From a bacterium (lineage in GTDB: Bacteria; Babelota; Babeliae; Babelales; Vermiphilaceae), in the NCBI GenBank assembly GCA_016699125.1, contig CP064961.1, positions 1,025,575 to 1,089,574 of the forward strand: DNA of 64,000 bases, read 5' to 3'. The notes beneath the pieces are model-generated. The model saw only the letters and a program-made list of their open reading frames with translations. It made no database searches and was not told where the DNA came from. The translations under genes and the position numbers were made by a program. Below are positions 8,761-15,904 of the stretch, piece by piece. The stretch's first letter is position 1, and every line of letters begins with the position of its first letter.

Positions 8761-9972
8761 CTACTTTTTTGTCTCGAGTTTCTTCTTTGCTGTCTTTTTA
8801 TGTTTCCACCATTGATGGATTTTATAGCCGACAAATCCCACGCTTGCACAACAGAAAGAGCCGATTGCGGCATAGCGTAAAATATGGTTGTATGGCCGTA
8901 GTTTTGACCAGAAGCTTGTTTCTTGCGTAGCTTCATTTTCATTATTTGGCAGGGTGGGTACATGTTCATCTGCAGTTAAAAAATAGGCATACTTAGATCT
9001 TTTGTTCGTATCTATGCGTAGTGTAATTGAGGGGTATTTTTCATCAATACTGATATTCTTTGGATTGCCCAAAAATCTATCAAAAACTGCCTCTAAAGTA
9101 ACAGGAAACATAACCCACCGCCCTTCTTCATTTTTTTGACTATATTGAGTAGAAAAAACCCTTATTTCGTTTGTTGCTTGAAAGCTGCGAAAACGGTAGT
9201 TGACTTTATCTGGATATAATGTTCTGAGTTCTGCTTTTTTTTGTTCCAGTTCTTCTGGCGTGTACGGTCGTATATTTTTGATTTTAAGTTCATCTTCTAC
9301 TTCTTGATTGAACTGTAAATCATATTCTCCATCTCTTAGTCCTTGGTCATCAAATGATCGAATGACTAAAATTGGATTTTCAGAAAATATATGCTTTTTA
9401 GCTAACATACTTTTATAGAAAGGTTTTTGTAGCTGTATTTGTTGTTCTGCTGCTAATGCATGATCATAGCGATTTAACCACAATCGCTTGAGGCTTTCTA
9501 GTCCTTCAAAACTGTGTAAAACTTTCTCATTACACAGTTCGCCAACATCTTTGACAAACAGTTGTGCTAGTTTTTTGATCTGCTGATTGATGGTTTGTTT
9601 ATCAAATTTTTGTTTAGGTGGTAATCCTTTTTCGACGTATGCAGTACCTTCTGGACCGTCCCAGTCAAGGTCTCTTCGATCTCCTCTGGAAACAGAATCT
9701 AAGGTTATCGGTTTTAATGCTTCTCCATCTGGCCATTGTCCTGGATCGACTATTGCTTTCCAGATCTTTTTTTCTAAAGGTATAGCAAGGGTTTCTTTTG
9801 CTTTTGGATCAGCGCTTTCTAGGTATAAATCAAAAGGAATTTCTGTTGACAGTTGAGGATCTTTACTGTTTGTTTTTATATCGAAAATAGCCATGCAAAG
9901 CATGACCAATATTAAAAAAGTGGCGGCAAATCGGTACGTTTTACCAGTAAAAATTTTTAAAAAAGCTTTCAT
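8761..9972 (-). CDS. Bitopic membrane protein, downstream copy of a tandem duplicate pair
   Basis: 403 residues with an N-terminal hydrophobic segment (residues about 12-30, after FLKIFTGKTYRFAAT) and a second near the C-terminus (RYAAIGSFCCASVGFVGYK) followed by a Lys-rich tail. The region between is a large, mostly charged, non-membrane domain with the recurring phrase YTPEELEQKKAEL. It is about half identical overall to the gene immediately upstream (10032-11312), with the ends almost identical. The topology suggests a large periplasmic domain held by two anchors with a basic cytoplasmic tail. No known family. Confidence 0.7.
   Translation of the reverse strand: MKAFLKIFTGKTYRFAATFLILVMLCMAIFDIKTNSKDPQLSTEIPFDLYLESADPKAKETLAIPLEKKIWKAIVDPGQWPDGEALKPITLDSVSRGDRRDLDWDGPEGTAYVEKGLPPKQKFDKQTINQQIKKLAQLFVKDVGELCNEKVLHSFEGLESLKRLWLNRYDHALAAEQQIQLQKPFYKSMLAKKHIFSENPILVIRSFDDQGLRDGEYDLQFNQEVEDELKIKNIRPYTPEELEQKKAELRTLYPDKVNYRFRSFQATNEIRVFSTQYSQKNEEGRWVMFPVTLEAVFDRFLGNPKNISIDEKYPSITLRIDTNKRSKYAYFLTADEHVPTLPNNENEATQETSFWSKLRPYNHILRYAAIGSFCCASVGFVGYKIHQWWKHKKTAKKKLETKK
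8765..8925. repeat. Direct repeat, copy 1 (3' ends of the tandem pair)
   Basis: This stretch is nearly identical to about 10036-10195, with a handful of substitutions over roughly 160 bp. It encodes the C-terminal membrane segment and basic tail of the 8761-9972 protein. The nucleotide identity here is much higher than in the middle of the two genes. Confidence 0.8.
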
Positions 9973-10031
9973 TATTATACTTTCGTGTCCTAATTTTTTT
10001 AAATAAAATGCATGGTTTATCAGTCTTTATT

Positions 10032-11312
10032 CTACTTTTTTGTCTCAGGTTTCTTTTTTGCTGCCTTTTTATCTTTCCACCATTGATGGATTTTATAGCC
10101 GACAAATCCCACGCCTGCACAACAGAAAGAGCCGACTGCGGCATAGCGTACAATATGGTTGTATGGCCGTAGTTTTGACCAGAAGCTTGTTTTTTCTTGC
10201 ACAATAGGTTTCTCTTCCGGCGTAGTATTATTTTTATCATCTTTTACTGTAATTTCATTTTGCAAAGTACCTTGAGATTGTGTTAAATCAACTTGCTTAC
10301 TGTTTTGAGTACTATTTTCTTCGTGAGGTAAAAAATATGTATATCTCTCTCTATCACTTGTACGAATGATGAAGCAGATTGATGGGTCTTCTTGTGTTGC
10401 GGTAAGGTTTCTTCCTTTATCCAAGAATATATCAAAAACCCTGTTTAAAGTAGCCAAAAAGCTGATATGTATTGGGCTTATTTCCTTTTTTGGATCGAAT
10501 TGAGACGTAAAAACCCGTATTGGGTTACATTCCTCTTTGTCATATCGATAATTAACAGTATTCTGATAGAGGTTTGTAAGTGTTGTTTTTTTCTGTTCCA
10601 GTTCTTCTGGTGTATATGGTTTTATATTTTTGAGCTTGAGTTCCTGTTGAACTTCTTGGTTGAACCTTTCGTCATATTCTCCATCACTTAAGCCTTTCCA
10701 GGGGAGTGATCTGATAATAAATGCTGGATTTTCAGGAAATTCGTGCTGCTTAATTTTTGCTTGAATTTTATAAAATCGCTTCTGTTGTTCTGCTGCCAAT
10801 TCATGATCATAACGGTTTAACCATAATCGCTTGAGACTTTCTAGTCCCTCGAAACTATTTAAAACGTTATCGTTGCACAATTGACCAACATCTTTGACAA
10901 ATAGCCGTGCAAGCTTTTTAATCTGTTGATTAATAGTTTGTTCATCAAGTGCTTGGTAACGCTTCAAGCCTTCTTCAATATATGCTGTACCTTCTGGACC
11001 ACAAAAGTCATAAGGTCTATGATCTCCACGGTATACTGATTCCAGTGTCATTGGCTTTAATTTGTCTCCAGTTGGCCATTCTTTTTGCTCGACAATTTTC
11101 CAGGATTTTTCTTCAATAGGTATGCCAATATTGATTTTCTGTTCTTTGCTACCATCTTTTTGAAAATAATATGGTACAATCACTGTGTTTTGATCTTGTG
11201 TGGCTGTAAATCCTATTCCTTTTACAATAGCGGTGTAAATCATGCCCGATATTAAAAAAGTGGCTGCAAATCGGTACGTTTTACCAGTAAAAATTTTTAA
11301 AAAAGATTCCAT
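10032..11312 (-). CDS. Bitopic membrane protein, upstream copy of a tandem duplicate pair
   Basis: 426 residues, paralog of 8761-9972. The N-terminus (FLKIFTGKTYRFAATFLIS) and C-terminus (RPYNHIVRYAAVGSFCCAGV) are nearly the same in both, while the central domain has diverged. An extra 30-residue low-complexity insert rich in Gln/Thr/Asn/Lys lies just before the C-terminal anchor (residues about 340-375). Shared central phrases include FVKDVGQLCNDNVL, FEGLESLKRLWLNRYDHELAAEQQ and YTPEELEQKK. Only 59 bp separate the two genes, so co-transcription is likely. Function unknown. Confidence 0.7.
   Translation of the reverse strand: MESFLKIFTGKTYRFAATFLISGMIYTAIVKGIGFTATQDQNTVIVPYYFQKDGSKEQKINIGIPIEEKSWKIVEQKEWPTGDKLKPMTLESVYRGDHRPYDFCGPEGTAYIEEGLKRYQALDEQTINQQIKKLARLFVKDVGQLCNDNVLNSFEGLESLKRLWLNRYDHELAAEQQKRFYKIQAKIKQHEFPENPAFIIRSLPWKGLSDGEYDERFNQEVQQELKLKNIKPYTPEELEQKKTTLTNLYQNTVNYRYDKEECNPIRVFTSQFDPKKEISPIHISFLATLNRVFDIFLDKGRNLTATQEDPSICFIIRTSDRERYTYFLPHEENSTQNSKQVDLTQSQGTLQNEITVKDDKNNTTPEEKPIVQEKTSFWSKLRPYNHIVRYAAVGSFCCAGVGFVGYKIHQWWKDKKAAKKKPETKK
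10036..10195. repeat. Direct repeat, copy 2 (3' ends of the tandem pair)
   Basis: Near-identical partner of 8765-8925. A second short pair of near-identical stretches covers the 5' ends (about 9908-9985 and 11240-11325), including the start codon and the upstream CTTTC context on the opposite strand. Confidence 0.8.
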
Positions 11313-11426
11313 TATAATACTTTCTTTGTAGTAATACTGTAGTAATACATAGTATTATTTTAGTAAAAATTTCGAAAATGTCAAAAATTTTATATTTTAA
11401 ATTGAAATATATTTATAAAATCTAAT

Positions 11427-11953
11427 CTAATTTTTTACATACATTTTCTGAATCATTCGATCAATTAATGCTTTTTCATCAACAAGTTTGAATTTTTCAA
11501 AAGACAGGCCAAGTGGAATACCGGTTTTTAATGTTTGTGGAACAATGGTGAGGATAATTTCATCAATCAGATCAAACTGAGCAAAACTCCGTGCAAGTGC
11601 GGCGCCACCCAGCAGCCAGATGTCCTTTTGGGACTGTTGGTTATGCATTGTTTGCATAAATTCGATTGGACGTTTATCTGTTATGCTGATACATGAAAGT
11701 GGAGAGTGGATTTTTTGCTTGCTGAACACATACGTCTGTTTGTCTGACCATGCCCAATCGCCAAACGTTACAATCTGTTTGTAACTCCGACTGCCCATGA
11801 CAATTCTGTTGGTCCGTTCCATTAAATCAGTGTAACCGACAGTTTGCAGTTCGTGGTCATCTTTTGATTGTGGTAACCAGTCAACGTTGCCATTTTCATC
11901 TGCAATGAATCCATCTTTTGAGATTGCGATGTAAAGGATCAGTGTTTGTTCAT
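11427..11953 (-). CDS. RibD C-terminal/DHFR-fold reductase, start region shifted by one base
   Basis: The minus-strand frame reads LILYIAISKDGFIADENGN, then IVMGSRSYKQI, and later DIWLLGGAALARSF and a VPQTLKTGIPLG block. This is the RibD-C/dihydrofolate-reductase-like domain (single-domain NADPH reductases of the YwjB type) at about 170 residues, the usual size. No ATG lies in frame at the N-terminus; the first in-frame ATG is at 11822, inside the domain. ATG 11953 lies upstream in another frame and reads Met-Asn-Lys-His-stop. One extra A in the run 11945-11947 would give Met-Asn-Lys-Thr-Leu-Ile-Leu-Tyr in frame. Either a non-ATG start is used or a base is missing. The substrate (dihydrofolate or a pteridine/pyrimidine) cannot be told from sequence. 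Confidence 0.7.
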
Positions 11954-11975
11954 GTATTTCAATTTTTGCATATGT

Positions 11976-12716
11976 TTACTGAATTTTTGCTAAGCTGGCT
12001 CCGAGTTGGCAACACAGGAGTGTCACTGCAATAAGGCCTAAGCACGACGGTATGACATGACATGTATTGTTCCAGTTGTCGTGTGCAGTTTTTGCCCAGT
12101 ATACTTCCCGTTTGCGTTCTGTTACATAACTGGCAAATAGTCCTTGCTTGTATTTGGTTAAACAATATTCTAAGGTATCCTTAGTATCTCCGGGCTCCAT
12201 TGCGGTAGTTTCTTCAAGTAAAGTTGGCAGTTGTTTCGCCAATTCTACTGGGGCCATTGCTTGCAAACTTTGAAGGGTGATTGGTATCGTTATGTTATTT
12301 TTTTGTAGGAAGAGTGTGGCTTCCTCTAGTACTTTACCCTGTTCTGTTTTGTCTATACTTTCAAATTTATCAAAGTTATCGGGCATTTGAGGGTGGTTTT
12401 TTATAATAAATCTCTGATGCGCTGCCATACCTGCAGCTACCAGTGTTAAAGAACCAAGTAATCCGACAGATGCACGTATATATGGATAGCCGTCTGCTTG
12501 CCAATAGACAATGGCGTTAGCTGCTGATAGGCCAAGTAGTGGTAATACGATAGGGGAGGTATTGTTGTTAATCTCAGTTATGTCAGCTTTCATTTGTTCT
12601 ATCATGGGTGTAATCCGCTGATTGCTGCCATCATCTAATCCACACATACTTTCGAAGGTGTTCAAGGTGAAAAATAACATCGCTGTTAGATAAAACAGTC
12701 CCTTCAGGTTTTTCAT
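11976..12716 (-). CDS. Secreted or membrane protein of unknown function
   Basis: 246 residues. A signal peptide (MKNLKGLFYLTAMLFFTLNT) precedes a short soluble stretch and two membrane-type segments around residues 57-72 and 80-100 (ASVGLLGSLTLVAAGMAAHQ). A helical charged domain follows, then a final hydrophobic C-terminal segment (CHVIPSCLGLIAVTLLCCQLG). AAAGG upstream supports ATG 12716. Its stop codon lies 22 bases before the reductase ATG at 11953, suggesting one transcript. No family recognised. Confidence 0.65.
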   Translation of the reverse strand: MKNLKGLFYLTAMLFFTLNTFESMCGLDDGSNQRITPMIEQMKADITEINNNTSPIVLPLLGLSAANAIVYWQADGYPYIRASVGLLGSLTLVAAGMAAHQRFIIKNHPQMPDNFDKFESIDKTEQGKVLEEATLFLQKNNITIPITLQSLQAMAPVELAKQLPTLLEETTAMEPGDTKDTLEYCLTKYKQGLFASYVTERKREVYWAKTAHDNWNNTCHVIPSCLGLIAVTLLCCQLGASLAKIQ

Positions 12717-12792
12717 AATACAGTAACCTTTTTAATGAAATCAAAAGAAAGCAGGTTGGCGCCAGAATTGAATCCTTTTTACTTGAATCATC

Positions 12793-12826
12793 CGGCTACA
12801 TCGCTTATTCGGCTACAGCGCTTATT
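12793..12826. repeat. 17-bp tandem repeat, two units
   Basis: Two adjacent 17-base units (CGGCTACATCGCTTATT, with one substitution in the second) sit in the 270-bp gap upstream of the gene at 11976-12716. They could be an operator-like duplication or replication slippage. No function is evident. Confidence 0.6.
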
Positions 12827-12986
12827 TTCGAATAATAATCTATCTCTAATTTAGAATTATATCTTAAAAACGGAAATAACGCAAGCCGCAAAACAGTTAT
12901 TTTTCAATTAGAAATATTAAAAATCGATTTTTAACAATAACATGTATTGAGAATGCACATTATATTGATCAGCCTTCAATATAATG

Positions 12987-13673
12987 TTACAAATCGTACG
13001 TCTTCTTGAGTTTTTGATACGTAGCTTCAAAAACTGGCATATACGATTTTATACGCTCAAAAATGATCTGCGCCTCTTCTTCTTTGTATGCATGGGAAGT
13101 ATTATTTCCACTGTCGAGCATGTCCAGCCAGACCACTTCATCATCAATGAACTTATATTGATACGCTTTGCTTAACGTATCACGTGGAGTTGTAGCTTCA
13201 ATTTTTTCGTAAAATAAGATTTTTTTTAGAATTTTCCAAAAGAGTTCTATGGTAAACTCAAATCGTTGTATTGCAGCATCACGCATGAATGTATTGTTAT
13301 GAACATCAGGATGGCTCATAACTTCTGTAAGTCGGTCAATCGCATTTCCAAGGCTTAAAAAAGAATCGTGCCATTGCATCTTTTTCATATAGATAACCTT
13401 TTTGCTTTTTAATATATTATTTTTTAATTTTATATCCATTTTCTCTGGCTCGAATCGGATACAATCTATTTCAAGTAATGTATCGGCATGCTCGACGATT
13501 TCTATTACTTGTGCCCAATCTGCATGAGTCGCATCTGGGCAGATGATTGCGATATCAATATCGGAACGTGTTTGGTTGTCATTGCGTGCTCGTGAACCAA
13601 AAAGCCATATTGCGTCTACGAAAGATAATTTTTTTAGTTTTTGAATAAATTGATATTCTAAAATGGTTTTCAT
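12987..13673 (-). CDS. MNT-type nucleotidyltransferase fused to an HI0074-type (HEPN-fold) partner domain
   Basis: 228 residues. Residues 1-90 are a minimal nucleotidyltransferase: LFGSRARNDNQTRSDIDIAI with the GS motif at 26-27 and metal-binding Asp38/Asp40, and a third acidic position in LLEIDCIRF. Residues about 97-225 match the HI0074 substrate-binding-protein family (helical HEPN-like fold), including QRFEFTIELFWKILKKIL and the NTSHAYKEEEAQ block near residue 190. These two domains are usually separate adjacent genes (HI0073/HI0074, related to the MntA/HepT toxin-antitoxin pair in which MntA AMPylates HepT). Here one ORF carries both. The canonical HEPN RNase motif is not clearly visible, so toxin activity is uncertain. 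It stands alone, with no immediate operon partner. Confidence 0.8.
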   Translation of the reverse strand: MKTILEYQFIQKLKKLSFVDAIWLFGSRARNDNQTRSDIDIAIICPDATHADWAQVIEIVEHADTLLEIDCIRFEPEKMDIKLKNNILKSKKVIYMKKMQWHDSFLSLGNAIDRLTEVMSHPDVHNNTFMRDAAIQRFEFTIELFWKILKKILFYEKIEATTPRDTLSKAYQYKFIDDEVVWLDMLDSGNNTSHAYKEEEAQIIFERIKSYMPVFEATYQKLKKTYDL

Positions 13674-13819
13674 TTTAATTTATTAAAAAAATGTATTGTT
13701 ATGTACATTATATCATTGTCTTCAATTTCCACAACGCAGATCGTTTTGATTTTAATTCTGTAATGGTTAGTTTATATACAAAGGCTTATTAATATTACAG
13801 ATACTTGTACTCATAATGG

Positions 13820-13862
13820 CTCAAAATTCAAATGACAGGTCGAGTGGAATACCGTATTTTTT
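13820..13862 (-). pseudogene. Fragment of a second RibD-C/DHFR-like gene
   Basis: On the minus strand this stretch reads KYGIPLDLSFEF, then stops. It matches KTGIPLGLSFEK of the reductase at 11427-11953, and the DNA is also clearly similar (compare about 11491-11530). Nothing else of the gene is recognisable in the 264-bp gap, so it looks like a decayed duplicate. Confidence 0.5.
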
Positions 13863-13937
13863 GATAGGTAGTTTCAAAAAGCGTGTAATGACAGCTTTAA
13901 ATTTTTGTATTACAACAGCCCTTTAACATTAACGGAG

Positions 13938-14483
13938 TCAATTAGTTTGTATAGGCGAATCATTTTTCTTTGCAACTTTTTGAGTTTTTCCATGGCTTAA
14001 AGAAAGATGGGCGAACAGAACATCTTTCTGTTCCAATGAATCGATTTTGAATTTTTTATGTAAAAACAGTTCAAGCTCGGCGATAGCTTCACTGATTGCA
14101 GCAAAATTTTTTGCCTCACAATCGATTAAAATCTTGTTTTGATCTTTCTTGATTTTTGCAATTACCACTTTTGGACTCTTTTGCACTGCATATTCAAGAA
14201 GAGACAGAAAAGAATCATCAAGAATCGAGTTTGTACTTATTTTACTCTTGTCCTCTTTTGCAAGCTTTTCAAGTTTAAATGCAAGCTCCTGTTTTTCCTG
14301 AAAAACTGATTTTTTTTGATCATATAGCTTTTTTTGATCATACAGTTCTAAAATCGTTCTTCCATCAAAGAAGGCGACTATTCCAATAAAAAATAGGGTT
14401 GAGGCAAACAGCAACTGTTTTCTTTTGTTCATTGTTGTTTGTGTTTTGATTGTTGTAGCTGTTATAAAATGATCCTGCTTCAT
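13938..14483 (-). CDS. Bitopic inner-membrane protein, PilO/GspM-like architecture
   Basis: 181 residues. A short cytoplasmic N-terminus is followed by one membrane helix (residues about 24-42, LLFASTLFFIGIVAFFD), a coiled-coil stretch (ILELYDQKKLYDQKKSVFQEKQ, with a repeated YDQKK) and a C-terminal alpha/beta domain of about 80 residues. This layout is that of PilO or GspM, which form the inner-membrane platform of type IV pili and type II secretion, but the sequence similarity I can see is not decisive. Its ATG overlaps the end of the upstream gene (14480-15193) by four bases, so the two are translationally coupled. If pilus-like, the upstream gene would be a PilM/PilN equivalent. Confidence 0.5.
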   Translation of the reverse strand: MKQDHFITATTIKTQTTMNKRKQLLFASTLFFIGIVAFFDGRTILELYDQKKLYDQKKSVFQEKQELAFKLEKLAKEDKSKISTNSILDDSFLSLLEYAVQKSPKVVIAKIKKDQNKILIDCEAKNFAAISEAIAELELFLHKKFKIDSLEQKDVLFAHLSLSHGKTQKVAKKNDSPIQTN

Positions 14484-15193
14484 GCAAGGTGCCTTTCATA
14501 ATAGATATATCCAAAAATTGCACTACAGTATTCATCCAGTAAGTGAGATTGCAAAGATGGCAAACAGTGCACCTGCCGTTTTAAAAAACCCTGATCAAGT
14601 GCCAGGTAAAATGGTTTATACTTTTCAATATCAAGTGCCAACTGTGTGTGCGAAAACGAAGAGCCTTTACATCCATGATATGCATAAAAAAACAGTTGCT
14701 GCTGGGTAAAAACTCCCAAAAAATCAGTCGCCAAAAACTTTGCAAATAGTTGATACTGAAAAAGTGTGGCATGATCGATAGCCGTCTGATAAAAAAGATA
14801 TTGGTTGTGGGAGGTTAAACCGCAATAGGTCAGACAACCATTTTGGACACCAGACTTTACCTGTATACCGCTTTTATCAGCACTGTCAGATAAACTGTAT
14901 GACTCGATTACCTGTTTATTCTTTGGAATGATAAGAATGTGCGTAGCTTTGATCGAATGTTGTTCAAAGAGTTTCAAAAGAGATGTCCAGTTAAAAATAA
15001 TGCCATCAACAATAAACCCGCTTTTTTCAGAAACTGTAATCGCATGACAAATGGTAACCGCTCCATGCAACTGAAATGAAACAGAAAAAGCGATCAGCTG
15101 TGTATCATACAAAAAACAGACAAGAATAACAGTTTGCTGTTTTTTCAACATAAAAAACCGTATTGCAAACAAAAGCTTCAAAAAAAGTAACAC
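14480..15193 (-). CDS. Protein of unknown function coupled to the PilO-like gene
   Basis: Up to 237 residues from a GTG at 15193; an internal ATG 14 codons later (MLKKQQTVILVCFLYD) is an alternative, and neither has a clear ribosome binding site. The middle contains VDGIIFNWTSLLKLFEQH and THILIIPKNKQVIESYSLSD, reminiscent of the actin-like PilM fold, but catalytic or nucleotide motifs are not visible. It overlaps the downstream gene by ATGA and follows the upstream secreted gene by 24 bp, making a probable three-gene operon. The assignment to pilus assembly is a guess from context and length. Confidence 0.45.
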   Translation of the reverse strand: MLLFLKLLFAIRFFMLKKQQTVILVCFLYDTQLIAFSVSFQLHGAVTICHAITVSEKSGFIVDGIIFNWTSLLKLFEQHSIKATHILIIPKNKQVIESYSLSDSADKSGIQVKSGVQNGCLTYCGLTSHNQYLFYQTAIDHATLFQYQLFAKFLATDFLGVFTQQQLFFYAYHGCKGSSFSHTQLALDIEKYKPFYLALDQGFLKRQVHCLPSLQSHLLDEYCSAIFGYIYYERHLA

Positions 15194-15217
15194 AACAAAC
15201 AGGAAGGAGCAAGTAGC

Positions 15218-15835
15218 TCACTTTTTTAATCTGTTAAACTCATCGATGAGGAAATGCATAACAGAAATACAACCATCGTTCAAAGCCTGTCCCTTGAAAT
15301 ACAAACAAGGCGCTGCAGCCAGTAAAAATCCTAAAACTGTTACTTCTAAAGCGACCGTTTTATAGCTTATTGGTCCATTAAAAGCATAATGATAGAAATC
15401 CTCATTTTTGTATTTTGTTTCATCGATACAGATAACCCAGTTGTTGTACCATGTTTGTTCAAATTCAACAGAAAACAGACTTTCCTTTGTATGATCTTTT
15501 TGATAAAGCCCATACTTTACATCAATCGAACATGGCAAAGTTTCAGTAGCTTGAAACTTTTGCAGCAGTTTTTTAGTTTTACATGTAAGAAACTCGCCAT
15601 CCTGGTTTTCAAAAGAGAGCCGCAACTCAGGCATTCCAAAAAAAATTGAACGCAATGACCAACCAGACGAACTAGTATATATTTTTAAGCGCGGAGCTTC
15701 CACCCATGGAAATTCATCTTTAACTATTTTTATTAGTCGTAATGAGCCTTGCGCATTTTCGGAAATTTCAAGTGGTTGACTGCCACAAAGTTCTGATATA
15801 AAAAATGTGCAACACGCAATAATTAAATAAAACAT
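15218..15835 (-). CDS. Exported protein of unknown function with C-terminal hydrophobic segment
   Basis: 205 residues with an N-terminal signal peptide (MFYLIIACCTFFISELCGS), a beta-rich middle (phrases SLRSIFFGMPELRLSFENQ and CSIDVKYGLYQKD) and one hydrophobic segment at about residues 165-185 (VALEVTVLGFLLAAAPCLYF). Cysteines in the signal region do not fit a good lipobox. It lies 69 bp downstream of bamA on the same strand. No family recognised, and nothing ties it to the BAM complex beyond position. Confidence 0.6.
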   Translation of the reverse strand: MFYLIIACCTFFISELCGSQPLEISENAQGSLRLIKIVKDEFPWVEAPRLKIYTSSSGWSLRSIFFGMPELRLSFENQDGEFLTCKTKKLLQKFQATETLPCSIDVKYGLYQKDHTKESLFSVEFEQTWYNNWVICIDETKYKNEDFYHYAFNGPISYKTVALEVTVLGFLLAAAPCLYFKGQALNDGCISVMHFLIDEFNRLKK

Positions 15836-15904
15836 ATTGAAAAACTTTAAAAAAAGATTTCTTTAACTATTTTATATGAAAAAAAGTTTTTTTAGAAGTT
15901 CTTT

